DNA of 64,000 nt from Paenibacillus_G filicis (GCF_038070315.1 NZ_JBBPCC010000019.1:62001-126000); one strand, 5' to 3'. Counted from the first letter of the stretch, positions 1 to 9,804 are shown. Notes: generated by a model from the sequence alone, not told the origin. Made by a program: numbers and translations.

Positions 1-2
1 GA

Positions 3-956
3 GATAAGTTATCAGACGGTACTCCTCACGGCAACGGCGTCATGCATGACGAGACCCAAACCCGGACAGCGACCTCGCAAGGAGCGGCTAACAAATCTGT
101 TCCTTATTACGAAGGTGAATTCGAGCAGGGGCGGCTTACGGGAACGGGCAAGCTTTATGACAACAAAGGACAGCTCGTGTATGAAGGCAAGGTGACGGAC
201 GGCAAGCGAAACGGACGCGGCAAGAGCTATGAGAACGGCGTGCTCGCTTATGAAGGCGAATGGTCGGCTGACCAGATGTCCGGTCTGGGCCGCCGTTATA
301 CGTATGACAAATCCTATACAGGCAAGGACTTCAATGGCAGCTCATCGCTGCTCATGTATGAAGGACGCTTCGCCGCAGGCAAAGAAACCGAGCCGATCGC
401 CGTATACCGGCAATATGGCCTCTTCCAAAACGGTCTGGCCCACGGCTACGGTGCTGTGATGCTGCTGCATGATTACAAGAACGAGAATGGTCCAAAGTCA
501 CTGGACAAGCAGCAGGGTCTGGCTTGGCTGATCTACGAAGGCGAGCTCAGCGAAGGCCTGCGCGAGGGTCAGGGCCGTCTTTACGAAAACAACACGCTCG
601 TCTACGAAGGTGAGTTCAGGAAAGACTTGCGCGAGGGACAGGGCAACTCCTATGAGAATGGCCTGGTCTACATAGGACCCTTCAAGAACGACCTGAAGGA
701 AGGCGAAGGCGATATGTATGATGCCTTCAAAACGCTCCGATTTAAGGGAACCTTTAAGAATGGGAAGAAAAACGGATTCGGCCGCCTCTATACCGAGAAC
801 GGCGTGCTGTCCTATGAAGGCCAGTTCAAAAACGACTGGAAGCACGGCTACGGCAAGCTGTTCGGCAGCGATGGCAAGACGCCTTATTATCAGGGCGAAT
901 TCCGGGAGGACAAGACGCTAAGCCAATATCTGGACGATATGAAGGAAAAGCCATAA
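3..956 (+). CDS. MORN-repeat protein, 5'-truncated by window edge
   Basis: The frame is open from the left edge. The residues before the first Met (base 42) still read as a MORN repeat ending in HGNGV, so the true start lies outside the window. The visible 317 residues are about ten repeats of roughly 23 residues with the pattern YEGxFxxGxxxGxG, for example YEGEFRKDLREGQG and FKGTFKNGKKNGFG. MORN repeats form elongated beta-hairpin scaffolds that bind protein or lipid; the bacterial versions have no single assigned role. No membrane segment is visible. The stop overlaps the AAGGAG at 955-960 that serves the next gene 16 nt on, so the two are probably one operon. The family is clear, the function unknown. 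Confidence 0.85.
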   Translation, partial: DKLSDGTPHGNGVMHDETQTRTATSQGAANKSVPYYEGEFEQGRLTGTGKLYDNKGQLVYEGKVTDGKRNGRGKSYENGVLAYEGEWSADQMSGLGRRYTYDKSYTGKDFNGSSSLLMYEGRFAAGKETEPIAVYRQYGLFQNGLAHGYGAVMLLHDYKNENGPKSLDKQQGLAWLIYEGELSEGLREGQGRLYENNTLVYEGEFRKDLREGQGNSYENGLVYIGPFKNDLKEGEGDMYDAFKTLRFKGTFKNGKKNGFGRLYTENGVLSYEGQFKNDWKHGYGKLFGSDGKTPYYQGEFREDKTLSQYLDDMKEKP

Positions 957-972
957 GGAGGCGCTGGTTCGT

Positions 973-2916
973 ATGGTTCATTTTAACCTAACCAAATATT
1001 TCACGGCGGCGCTTCTGATGCTTGCCATGCTGTTCGTTCTATGGGATCGCCCGGCAGCGGCTGCTCCCTCCGGCCCGGACCGCATGAGCGCATCGGTCAG
1101 CGAGGCGACCTACAGCTCCAGCACCAAGCTTCAATCCATCTCGACCTCGCCGAGTCTGAGCTTGCCCTTCTCTCCATCCCAGACAAGGTATTCGGTAGAA
1201 GTTCCGTTCTCGACCGATAGAATCACCTTTTGGGCAACAGCGGCAGACAGCCAGGCCAGGATCACCGTTAATGGCAACCGAATGAGCATCGATGGCTATC
1301 AGGTCTCCTTAAGCGTCGGCAGCAATACCATAGTCCTGGATGTTGAAGCGCCGAATTCGCAACCTACGCGCTACACAATTCAGATTACGCGGCTGGACGG
1401 ATCTTCGGATGATGCACTGGGCAGCCTGTCCTTCAGCTCCGGACGGTTGTACCCTTCCTTCCAGCCGGATACGACGGAATATACCTTATACGTCGACTAT
1501 CCGATTCAATACATCTATACGACGGCCTACGTACGCGATACGGGAAAGGCAACGCTGCAAGTTAACGGCAAGTCGTTCCCGGACGGTACGACCATCGTCA
1601 ACAAGAAGCCGATGGAAACAGGCCAAACCTCGCTTGTCATTAGCGTAACTGCTCAGAATGGCAATATCCAGCCTTACTACATCACGATCAAGCGTGCGGG
1701 GCCCACCTCCACGACCGTGCCTAGCGGCAGCAGCGGCAGCTTCGATATCCAGCCGATCGCCAAGGCTAATACGGACAGGCTCGTAGAGCCGTTCGGCATC
1801 AAGAAAGTACAGATCGAGCTGGCGCTGTCTCCTTATAAGTCAGCTATTCAGGCGAAAGGCAGCGAAGCTGTAACGGTTGACGGCACAGCCAATCAGCTGC
1901 GTCCGCTTCTTGAGATCAAGGTTTTGCCCGAGCTATGGAAAGCCGCAGGGGATTACGGCAAAACCTTGCTCGTTCAAACCAACGAGCTAGATATAGCGCT
2001 CAAGCCGAATGTACTCCCCCAGACGGCAGAGGATGCCGCCGTGGTTCTGACCGTCAAACCTGCCGACCTGACCCTGCGCTCTGAGTGGAACGTCAAACCT
2101 ACCTCCACGAGCAGGGACATCGCTGCCTTCGAGCTGTCTCTGGAATCGGTCGGCAAGGATACGGCCCGCTGGAATCGGCCCATAACCGCCGCATTCAAGC
2201 TGAACCCGCATAGCATCCGGCAAGCATCCAAACTGGGTGCCTACCGTTATGACGAAGCCTCCCGTTCCTGGACCTTCCTCGGAGGGGAGCTGAAGACTGG
2301 CAACCGCTTCGAATTCCGGACCGATGCCATGGGATTGTTCGGAGTGTTCGAAGAGGATCAGGCCTATCTGGATATCCGTGGACATTGGGCTGAGCCGATC
2401 ATTGCCATCATGACCACCAAGAAGATCGCAGGCGGCGTAGGGGAAGGCCGCTTCTCGCCGGATGAGCCGATCACACGGGCAGAGTTCGTGTCCATGCTGT
2501 CCCGGGCTATGGATTTGCAGCAGTCGGCGGCCGTATCGTTTCCGGACGTGCCCGGAGATGCCTGGTACCGCTACGACTTGGCCAAGGCCTTGTCAGCCGG
2601 CTTGATCGAAGGATCGGACAGTGGCTCCTTCCTGCCCCAAGCCACGATAACCCGCGAGCAGATGGCCGTGATGATCATGAGGGCCTATAGTCTGAAAATG
2701 TCCATCCGGCAGCAGGATATCTTGTTCCCGGCAGGAGCAAAATTCACCGATGAAGACACGATAGCAGCCTGGGCTTACCGCAGCATTCGTCTCTCCGATG
2801 CAGTCGGGCTGATGAACGGATCGCCGGACGGGGCCTTTCACGCTCAGGCTACAGCTACCCGGGCCGAAGCCCTGGTTGTGCTGTATCGTCTGCTCAATAA
2901 AACGATGCCGTCCTAA
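973..2916 (+). CDS. Secreted SLH-domain surface protein with cadherin-like beta-sandwich repeats
   Basis: A signal peptide spans residues 1-31, with hydrophobic FTAALLMLAMLFVLW and an AAA cleavage region. Two cadherin-like beta-sandwich repeats follow at about 50-140 and 145-240; both carry the hallmark (Y)SVEVPFSTD/YTLYVDYPI and the ending YTIQITR/YYITIKR. A middle beta-rich region runs from about 255 to 455. Three SLH domains end the protein (about 465-515, 525-580, 590-645), each with GHWA or AWYR/AWAY and TRAE or TREQ motifs. SLH domains anchor proteins to pyruvylated secondary cell-wall polymer, so this is an exported wall-associated protein. It follows the MORN gene by 16 nt with AAGGAG 12 nt before the ATG. 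Confidence 0.9.
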   Translation: MVHFNLTKYFTAALLMLAMLFVLWDRPAAAAPSGPDRMSASVSEATYSSSTKLQSISTSPSLSLPFSPSQTRYSVEVPFSTDRITFWATAADSQARITVNGNRMSIDGYQVSLSVGSNTIVLDVEAPNSQPTRYTIQITRLDGSSDDALGSLSFSSGRLYPSFQPDTTEYTLYVDYPIQYIYTTAYVRDTGKATLQVNGKSFPDGTTIVNKKPMETGQTSLVISVTAQNGNIQPYYITIKRAGPTSTTVPSGSSGSFDIQPIAKANTDRLVEPFGIKKVQIELALSPYKSAIQAKGSEAVTVDGTANQLRPLLEIKVLPELWKAAGDYGKTLLVQTNELDIALKPNVLPQTAEDAAVVLTVKPADLTLRSEWNVKPTSTSRDIAAFELSLESVGKDTARWNRPITAAFKLNPHSIRQASKLGAYRYDEASRSWTFLGGELKTGNRFEFRTDAMGLFGVFEEDQAYLDIRGHWAEPIIAIMTTKKIAGGVGEGRFSPDEPITRAEFVSMLSRAMDLQQSAAVSFPDVPGDAWYRYDLAKALSAGLIEGSDSGSFLPQATITREQMAVMIMRAYSLKMSIRQQDILFPAGAKFTDEDTIAAWAYRSIRLSDAVGLMNGSPDGAFHAQATATRAEALVVLYRLLNKTMPS

Positions 2917-2938
2917 TCATGACGGAGGTTGGTTCTGC

Positions 2939-2971
2939 GCTGTCCTTCCGGTAACGGAGGACAGCTTTTTT
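2939..2971 (+). terminator. Intrinsic terminator after the SLH gene
   Basis: GCTGTCC and GGACAGC form a stem of about 11 bp with one bulge around a GTAA loop, followed by TTTTTT. It lies 22 nt after the SLH stop codon and ends the MORN-SLH transcript. Confidence 0.85.
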
Positions 2972-3060
2972 CTGCTAACATTTCGTAAATCGGATGTCGA
3001 AATAGGAAGTATGGCCTACACCAGACCTTATAAATTAGCACCTAAAGGGGCGGATGCACC

Positions 3061-4641
3061 ATGAGATGGGTGCGCAACTTGCGAACCAAACGGATACGTC
3101 TCGTCTATCTCATCATTGGACTGGTCATTGCTTCGATGCTCGGCACGACTTGCATTCAAACAGCGGTCGGGTTTCGGTCCGATCTGCAGTCCCTCTCCCG
3201 TACAACCTTGAGCCTGAATATGGAATCCGCCGCCAAGATGAGTGCTACTATGGACTCACTTATCACTTCAATGAATGCCAACCTGAAAACAACGGCTGAA
3301 TCCCTATCGCAGCAGCCACAAGAGCCGCAGCAGGTACTGGAATATCTCGATCTCATGAGAGCGAGCGGGGGATACTTCAACTCGATGTTTCTGACGGATC
3401 CTGAGGGCGTCGTGACCCATATCTCACCGCTATCCGTCGGGATCATGGGTCAGCGCTTGACGACGGAAGCCGTCCAGGACTCCCTCTCCCTGCGGAGGCC
3501 TTATATTTCGAAGCCTTACCGTGCGGTTACGGGACGGATGATCGTGCTAATGACCTACCCTCTCTTCGACGCCAGCGGCACGTATGCCGGCATGGTAGGC
3601 GGCAGCATTTATTTACAGGAGTTCAATGTGCTGAACAGCATTCTGGGCATCAGCTCTGCCAATGCTTCCGGCTCTTATGCCTATGTGGTCGATTATGCCG
3701 GTAATCTGATCTATCATCCGGCACCTGGACGCCTCGGGCAAAATGTGAACGCCAATAAAGTGGTTCAGCAGCTGCTGCAGGGGCTGGGAGGCAGTAGCGA
3801 TGTGATTAACACGCAGGGACATCGCTTTCTGGCGGGATACTCGCCCGTCCCCAAGGTAGGATGGGGAATTGTCGTTCAATCCCCGTACGAAGGCGTCTAT
3901 GAAGCCGCCCTGCAAACCGCCTTGCGGCAGATTCTGTATTCACTGCCCTTCTGGCTTCTCTTTCTACTCGGGGCCATTCTGATCGCGCGGATGCTGACCG
4001 TGCCGTTCACCGTGCTGTCGGAGGCAGCGGAGCATATCTCCAAGGGACACCCCGTCAGCGGTCCTCCCTTCCACAGCCATTGGAATTACGAGGCCAACCA
4101 ATTGAATAACACGATCATGCTCGCGATGCAGGGGCTTCAGGATCAGGCGGAGGAATATGCCGCCCAGGCTAAGACCGACCCGCTGACGGGTCTGACGAAC
4201 CGCCGGACAATGGACTCCTACACCGGATTATGGGTCAAGGAACGTAGGCCTTTCGGTATGATGGCACTCGACATCGATCGCTTCAAGTCCGTCAACGACA
4301 CCTATGGGCATCAGACCGGCGACGAGGTGCTGAAGATGCTGGCCTCCCGAATGATAGCCGCGACCGAGCCTACCGATATATGCTGCCGATATGGCGGTGA
4401 AGAATTTATCATTTTACTGCCGGATACCAGTCTTGAGGAGGTATACCGGAGGGCAGAGAGCATCCGCAGCTCCATGGCGACCTCGGCCAGTCCGACGGGC
4501 AAGCCGGTCACAGTTTCGATCGGGATAGCAGGCTATCCCTCAGACAGCACGAACATCCAGGAGCTGTTCCAATTCGCCGACCGGGCTTTGTATCAAGCCA
4601 AGCAGTCAGGAAGAAATAGGGTTGTCATACACGCCAGATAA
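3061..4641 (+). CDS. Membrane diguanylate cyclase with extracellular dCache sensor
   Basis: Converts two GTP to cyclic di-GMP. A membrane segment spans residues about 13-33. An extracytoplasmic dCache-like region follows to about 285 (MIVLMTYPLFDASGTYAGMV and GWGIVVQSP are typical), then a second membrane segment (FWLLFLLGAILIA) and a HAMP-like linker. The C-terminal GGDEF domain covers about 375-525 with the intact active-site motif GGEEF near residue 445. The RxxD inhibitory site expected five residues upstream is absent (EPTD there), so product inhibition through that site is unlikely. The ligand is unknown. The start is supported by AAAGGGG about 10 nt upstream. It is monocistronic, with a terminator directly after. 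Confidence 0.92.
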   Translation: MRWVRNLRTKRIRLVYLIIGLVIASMLGTTCIQTAVGFRSDLQSLSRTTLSLNMESAAKMSATMDSLITSMNANLKTTAESLSQQPQEPQQVLEYLDLMRASGGYFNSMFLTDPEGVVTHISPLSVGIMGQRLTTEAVQDSLSLRRPYISKPYRAVTGRMIVLMTYPLFDASGTYAGMVGGSIYLQEFNVLNSILGISSANASGSYAYVVDYAGNLIYHPAPGRLGQNVNANKVVQQLLQGLGGSSDVINTQGHRFLAGYSPVPKVGWGIVVQSPYEGVYEAALQTALRQILYSLPFWLLFLLGAILIARMLTVPFTVLSEAAEHISKGHPVSGPPFHSHWNYEANQLNNTIMLAMQGLQDQAEEYAAQAKTDPLTGLTNRRTMDSYTGLWVKERRPFGMMALDIDRFKSVNDTYGHQTGDEVLKMLASRMIAATEPTDICCRYGGEEFIILLPDTSLEEVYRRAESIRSSMATSASPTGKPVTVSIGIAGYPSDSTNIQELFQFADRALYQAKQSGRNRVVIHAR

Positions 4642-4653
4642 TACGCACAGGTG

Positions 4654-4713
4654 AAACAAAACAGGCCCCGCGTTAGATCTGAGCGATCTGCGGCGGAGCC
4701 TCTCTTGTTTTTC
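4654..4713. terminator. Bidirectional terminator between cyclase and ABC exporter
   Basis: AAACAAAACAGGCCCCGC pairs imperfectly with GCGGAGCC..TCTTGTTTTT across a loop containing GATCT..GATC. T-rich tails lie on both strands, so it can serve both converging genes. Confidence 0.7.
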
Positions 4714-4723
4714 TATCCATACT

Positions 4724-6877
4724 CTATCGGTTATCCATAACCGCTTGCGGCTGGACAGCAGACCCGTGTCCGCCTGCCTGCAGCTGATACATGCGGTAAT
4801 ACCGTCCCTGCAGCTCCATCAGCTCCTCATGGCTGCCGCGCTCCACAATCTCGCCCCGGTTCAGCACCAGAATCTGGTCCGCTTCGCGGATCGTGGATAA
4901 GCGATGGGCGATAATAAAGGTCGTCCGCCCCGCGCTGACCACGCGCAGTGCATCCTGAATCAGCCCTTCCGTCTCGCTGTCGATGCTCGCCGTCGCCTCG
5001 TCCAGGATCAGAATAGCCGGATCGAAGGCCAATGCTCTCGCAAAGGAAATCAATTGCCGCTGGCCCGCAGACAACGTGCTGCCTCGCTCGACAACCGGCT
5101 CGTCATACCCGAGCGGGAGCTGTTCGACAAATCCGGTCGCCCCGACCTCCGCCAGCGCCTGCTTCACCCGCTCCGGCGTGATGCGCTCATTGTACAAGCT
5201 GACATTGAACTTGATGTCCCCCGCGAATAGAAACGGGTCCTGCAACACGATGCCCATATGCTGACGCAGCGCCTGCTTCGGCATCTGACGGATATCCTGA
5301 TTATCGATCAGGATCTGCCCCCCAGTCGGTTCGTAGAAGCCCAGCAGCAGATTCATGATGGAGCTTTTGCCCGATCCGGTATGCCCGACCAAGGCAATCG
5401 TCTCGCCCTTATTCGCCTCGAAGGAAATATCCCTCAGCACCGGCTCGCCCGTCTTGTACCCAAAGGTCACCTTATCAAATACAACCCGTCCCTCCGGCCT
5501 TTGCCCAGCTGCCTTGGCATCCGGATTATTCCGGACAGCCGGCTCTGCCGCCTCATCCAGCAGCTGAAACACTTTCTCCGAGGACACGATCGCTCGCTGA
5601 GCATTCATCAACTGGTCGAAAATTCCGATGATCGGCTGGAAGAACCTTCCGAGATATTCGATAAAAGCATAAAATACGCCGAACGAGATCGCCGTTTTCA
5701 ACGACTGGCCACCAAAATACCAGATGGTACAGGCCGTAAACAAGGCGCCGACCAGCCCTGTAAAGTTCCGGGAAGATAGCGAGAATACCCGCATGTTCTT
5801 GACGTTATTGATGTATCGGTCCTCGTTCAGCGTCTCGAATTCCTTCATCCGGCTTTTCTCCTGACGGAACGCCTGCAGAATCGGCATGACGGCGATCGAC
5901 TCGCTGATCATCGCATTCATATCGCTTAGCCGCGCGCGCATCACAGATACATACTTCTTCGTATATTTCAGATGCACGGCCATGACGACCGCGAACAACG
6001 GCATGAAGACCAGCGTGACAAGGGCCAGCCGCACATCGAGAATAAATAACGCAATATAGATGCCAACGATATTGATGGTGCTGACGACGAACGTCGCCAT
6101 GAAGCTGATGAAGAGATCGCGCACGGCCTCGGTGTCGTTGGCAATCCGCGATACGACCTGACCGATCGGCGTATTATCGAAATAACGTACCGGCAGCCGC
6201 TGGATATGCTGCATCAGGTCCATCCGCATCTGCTGAATCATCCGCAGCGCCGTCGATTGCAGCGTGTAGCTCTGAACAAAATGCAGCAGGCTGCCTACGA
6301 ACAGCAGCGCCACGTACCAGCCCAACAGCTGGAATGCCGGTATCATATCATGCTTATAGAACAGCGCCGTCTCGGCAGCCGTCAGCTTGCGGGCTCCGTA
6401 TTCTTGGGCGGTCCCATCGCCCTCCGTGCCGCGCAGGACGGCTGTGCCCCCGGCCTCCGTCTCTCGCTCGACCGACCAGGTCATGGCTTCCCCGTCCGGT
6501 ACCTGGACCACATACATGCCCCGGTCCACCTGCACAATTCTTGCGTCCGTCCCAGCAGGGACAGGAGCAGATCCCGGCTTCCCTGCATCAGCAGCAGCCA
6601 GCCAATCCGACCGCACGTACACCTGCCCTTCGAAATCGATCCGCTTGAGCTCTGCAGGCAGCGCTGCTCCGGCTCCTGCATCGAATTGCTTCCAAGGCAG
6701 CGCAATGCTGCCGATGTGCCGGTCAATCATCGTCTTCGCCAAGAACGGTCCAGCCAGCTCTGCGCCTACAGCCAGACAGAGTACCAGCAGAGCGGCGGCA
6801 ATCCGGTACTTGTAGTTCAGTGTATACCGGAGAAGTCTCCGGAGAACCGGTGTCTTGACCTTCGGGTTGTCTTCCAT
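4724..6877 (-). CDS. yheH: Heterodimeric ABC exporter subunit with extracellular insert (YheH/BmrD type)
   Basis: Membrane-fused ABC half-transporter. The first membrane helix (about 18-40) is followed by an unusually long extracytoplasmic insert to about residue 180 before helix 2, a feature of B. subtilis YheH/BmrD; at 717 residues it is somewhat longer than that protein. The nucleotide-binding domain has Walker A GHTGSGKSS near 496, a non-canonical signature LSAGQ near 596 and Walker B ILILDEATASID with its catalytic Glu near 619, plus the H-loop IAHRLST. The partner gene lies 30 nt upstream and has the complementary defect. Together they probably form a drug or lipid exporter with one degenerate ATP site. 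The substrate cannot be told from sequence. Confidence 0.9.
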   Translation of the reverse strand: MEDNPKVKTPVLRRLLRYTLNYKYRIAAALLVLCLAVGAELAGPFLAKTMIDRHIGSIALPWKQFDAGAGAALPAELKRIDFEGQVYVRSDWLAAADAGKPGSAPVPAGTDARIVQVDRGMYVVQVPDGEAMTWSVERETEAGGTAVLRGTEGDGTAQEYGARKLTAAETALFYKHDMIPAFQLLGWYVALLFVGSLLHFVQSYTLQSTALRMIQQMRMDLMQHIQRLPVRYFDNTPIGQVVSRIANDTEAVRDLFISFMATFVVSTINIVGIYIALFILDVRLALVTLVFMPLFAVVMAVHLKYTKKYVSVMRARLSDMNAMISESIAVMPILQAFRQEKSRMKEFETLNEDRYINNVKNMRVFSLSSRNFTGLVGALFTACTIWYFGGQSLKTAISFGVFYAFIEYLGRFFQPIIGIFDQLMNAQRAIVSSEKVFQLLDEAAEPAVRNNPDAKAAGQRPEGRVVFDKVTFGYKTGEPVLRDISFEANKGETIALVGHTGSGKSSIMNLLLGFYEPTGGQILIDNQDIRQMPKQALRQHMGIVLQDPFLFAGDIKFNVSLYNERITPERVKQALAEVGATGFVEQLPLGYDEPVVERGSTLSAGQRQLISFARALAFDPAILILDEATASIDSETEGLIQDALRVVSAGRTTFIIAHRLSTIREADQILVLNRGEIVERGSHEELMELQGRYYRMYQLQAGGHGSAVQPQAVMDNR

Positions 6878-6907
6878 CGATCTTATGCTCCTTTCTCCAT
6901 CTACTGC

Positions 6908-8659
6908 CTACCCTGCCGAATCGAGCAGGTTGGCCTCCATCTGCTGACGCTCGAATTGCTCCCGGTACCAGCCGCCCAGCAGCATAAGCTGATCATGCGT
7001 ACCCTCTTCCGCAATCCGCCCGTCCTCAAGCACGATGATCCAATCGGCATGCATGACGGCAGAGAGCCTATGCGAAGTGATTAATGTTGTTTTGTCCGCC
7101 CTCTCGGCACGGATACTGCGGAGAATCGCACTCTCCGTCCGGGCATCTACCGCTGACAGCGAATCATCGAGCAGCAGAATATCCGGATCGGCCAACAGCG
7201 CCCGTGCGATGCTGACCCGCTGCTTCTGGCCGCCAGAGAGCATGACCCCATTCTCGCCTACGATCGTCTCCAGACCTTCGGGCAGATGCCTCACATCATT
7301 CGTGAAGGAGGCCATCTCGATGACGCGAGCCAGCTCCTCATCCGTAGCGTCAGCCTTGCCGAGCGCGATATTGGCTTTGACCGTCTTGGACAGCAGCAGA
7401 TGCTCCTGGGAGACATAGCCCACCCACTGGCGAATATCATCGGCAGCCAGACGCTCGATAGGTACGCCCGACAGCCATATCGTCTCCTCCGGGACCGGAT
7501 AAAAGCGCAGCAATTGCTTAAGCAGTGTACTTTTGCCGCTTCCCGTCCGTCCGACGATGCCGAGCGTCTGACCACGCTCAAGACGCAGGGATACCTGCTG
7601 CAGGCTATCCTGCTGCGCATCGGGATAACGGAAGGTCAGTGACCGCAGCTCGATGGAATCCGGTACACCGACGCGAACCGGATCGGCACAGTCCCGCACA
7701 TCCGCTTCCTGGGCAAAGCTTTTCGCTAGACGATCGCTTGAAGCCGTTCCCCGCTGCAGCACATTAACGAACTCGCCGAATGCGATCATCGGCCAAATCA
7801 GCATGCCGAGATAAATATTGAACGAAACCAGCTGCCCCAGCGACAGCTCGTTATAGAAGACCAGATACGCCCCATACCCGTTCCCGATAGCAAAGCTAAG
7901 TCCAACGATGGACGAAATGACCGGGTGAAACATCGCATTGATGAACGCCACACGCCGGTTTTTCTCCATCACATCGGTCGTAACCCGCCGGAATGCTTCG
8001 AGATCATGGCCTTCCTGCACATAGGAGCGGATAACCCGCAGTCCGGAGATGGATTCCAGCGCCTGATCGTTCATCTTGCCGAATGCAGCCTGTGCCGCAA
8101 TGAAGCGTCTCCTCATATGCTTACCGAGCACCCCGATGAGCAGCGACACGAACGGAAGCGGAATGAGCGAGACGAGCATCAGCTTCCAATTGATGAAAGT
8201 CACCATCGTGATGGTCACCACGAGCGTACCGACGATCGTGTTCACCAGCGTCATCACGCCATAGCCTGCCGTCTGTCCGATCGCCACAATATCATTGGTG
8301 GCCAACGCCATGAGCTGTCCCGTGCTGTTGCGCTGGAAGAACGACGGGGTCATCCGCATCAGATGGGACAAAAGCCGGCTGCGCAGCAGCCGCTCCAGCA
8401 GGGACGAATTGCCAAACAGCGTCGTTATCCACACATAAGTCATCGCATACAACAGCACGGCCAGTCCGATCAGCATCAGCACGCTGCTCTGGAGCTCGGA
8501 TGCAGTCAGTGTCCCTGTACGGATATGGTCGATCACCGAGCCGATCATCTTCGGCGGAATAATATTCAATACGCTAACGGTCGACATTAGCACGATCGCC
8601 AGTAGATACCATCCCCAGCGCTCGCGAAAAAACCAGGTCAACTGCTTGATAAAAGCCAA
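6908..8659 (-). CDS. yheI: Heterodimeric ABC exporter subunit (YheI/BmrC type)
   Basis: A 583-residue half-transporter with six membrane helices (about 1-310) and a nucleotide-binding domain: Walker A GRTGSGKST near 371, canonical signature LSGGQ near 475, Walker B LLLDDSLSAVD near 496. The catalytic Glu after Walker B is Asp, which makes the ATP site degenerate, as in BmrC. The start is TTG, chosen because GAAGGAGGAGG lies 8 nt upstream and MAFIKQL begins the first amphipathic segment. It is first in a two-gene operon with the longer subunit. In B. subtilis the homologous pair is induced through a translated leader; I could not find a convincing leader peptide here. Confidence 0.9.
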   Translation of the reverse strand: MAFIKQLTWFFRERWGWYLLAIVLMSTVSVLNIIPPKMIGSVIDHIRTGTLTASELQSSVLMLIGLAVLLYAMTYVWITTLFGNSSLLERLLRSRLLSHLMRMTPSFFQRNSTGQLMALATNDIVAIGQTAGYGVMTLVNTIVGTLVVTITMVTFINWKLMLVSLIPLPFVSLLIGVLGKHMRRRFIAAQAAFGKMNDQALESISGLRVIRSYVQEGHDLEAFRRVTTDVMEKNRRVAFINAMFHPVISSIVGLSFAIGNGYGAYLVFYNELSLGQLVSFNIYLGMLIWPMIAFGEFVNVLQRGTASSDRLAKSFAQEADVRDCADPVRVGVPDSIELRSLTFRYPDAQQDSLQQVSLRLERGQTLGIVGRTGSGKSTLLKQLLRFYPVPEETIWLSGVPIERLAADDIRQWVGYVSQEHLLLSKTVKANIALGKADATDEELARVIEMASFTNDVRHLPEGLETIVGENGVMLSGGQKQRVSIARALLADPDILLLDDSLSAVDARTESAILRSIRAERADKTTLITSHRLSAVMHADWIIVLEDGRIAEEGTHDQLMLLGGWYREQFERQQMEANLLDSAG

Positions 8660-8749
8660 ACGCTTCGCCTCCTCCTTCTATATAAACAGACTCAGGAATC
8701 ATACAGTCAGAATCCCTCATCAAACAGTACATTTGTTCGCATAACCTTT

Positions 8750-8775
8750 ACTATACCATAATCAAGATGACATGC
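8750..8775 (-). promoter_or_regulatory. Possible extended -10 promoter of the ABC exporter pair
   Basis: The minus strand reads TGGTATAGT at 8758-8750, an extended -10 motif, about 85 nt before the TTG start. No good -35 is present. A weak suggestion only. Confidence 0.3.
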
Positions 8776-8833
8776 CACCGGATTTTTTTACTCGCAAAAA
8801 TTAATTCCTATTCCTCGCCATCCGTACCTAAGG

Positions 8834-9598
8834 CTAAGGCTGTATCCATCCGTAATGGGTCCCAAGCAGAGTCAGCACCACGGCTACAGCCAAAGCAGGC
8901 AACAGATTAGCCACCTGAATGCGCCGCAGCTCCAGCAGGTTCATCCCAACCCCAATGATAAGCACGCCCCCCACTGCCGTCAGTTGAATAATGATTCCGT
9001 CCAGCAGGGTCCGATCCATCGTAGAAGCGATCCACGACGCACCCAGCGCGATGCCGCCTTGATAGAAGAGGATGGGCAAGGAAGAGAACAGCACCCCGAT
9101 TCCCATCGTTGAAGCGAATACGACGGACAATAGCCCGTCCATCAGTCCCTTGGTATACAAAATCACATGGTTGTCCCTTAATCCGCTATCCAGTGAACCG
9201 AGAATCGCCATGGCGCCGATGCAATAGACCAGCGTGGCATTGACAAATCCGGCTGCCAGCCTTCCTCTAACCCTCTCCCCGCCTGACTCATCACGCTTTC
9301 TCCGGGGGATCAGGCTTTCAATCGCATACACAGCTCGTTCCAGCAGCTCCCCGAGCTGCTCCAGCCTCCGCTCCAGCCTGATCGCCTCGCCGATCAGTCC
9401 GCCGATGGTCAAGCTAAGCACCAGCAGCAGGAACTGGTCGGTTTTGAGTGCCATCGAGATGCCCAGCACGACCAGCGCCAGCCCGATCCCATGCATCAGC
9501 GTCCGCTTCATGCTTTCACTCATTCGTCCGATCAATATGCCGATCAGACTCCCGGCTACGATGGCTGCCGCATTCACAATCGTTCCCCACAAAACCAC
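8834..9598 (-). CDS. DUF554 family membrane protein (YdfK type)
   Basis: A polytopic membrane protein of about 254 residues matching the DUF554 family: it begins VVLWGTIVNAAAIVAGSLIG and has about six further hydrophobic stretches, with the conserved GLMDG and YQGG segments. The role of the family is unknown. The frame stays open to 9844, but that would overlap the neighbouring permease. I place the start at GTG 9598, because GAAAGGAAA (9616-9608) lies 9 nt upstream and family members start just before LWGTIVN. GTG 9607 is the alternative. Confidence 0.8.
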   Translation of the reverse strand: MVLWGTIVNAAAIVAGSLIGILIGRMSESMKRTLMHGIGLALVVLGISMALKTDQFLLLVLSLTIGGLIGEAIRLERRLEQLGELLERAVYAIESLIPRRKRDESGGERVRGRLAAGFVNATLVYCIGAMAILGSLDSGLRDNHVILYTKGLMDGLLSVVFASTMGIGVLFSSLPILFYQGGIALGASWIASTMDRTLLDGIIIQLTAVGGVLIIGVGMNLLELRRIQVANLLPALAVAVVLTLLGTHYGWIQP

Positions 9599-9753
9599 AA
9601 GCCGCACTTTCCTTTCCTGACTTCGTCCGTTTTCACCCTTGCCAAGACAATTATCATACCCCGCCGCAATCCGCGATGACAATAGAGATTTTTTCCTGGC
9701 TCGCACTAGGAAGCCAGCGCACAGAAGCTGCTGTACGAAGCCGTTCTGAAGCA

Positions 9754-9790
9754 TAAAAAAAGAACCCCATCGCCGCATGACGATGAGGCC
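9754..9790 (-). terminator. Terminator of the ABC-2 exporter operon
   Basis: On the minus strand CCTCATCG pairs with CGATGGGG across an 8-nt loop, followed by TTCTTTTTTT. It lies just after the permease stop at 9805 and upstream of the DUF554 start. Confidence 0.8.
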
Positions 9791-9804
9791 AGGTCCTGAA
9801 GCCT

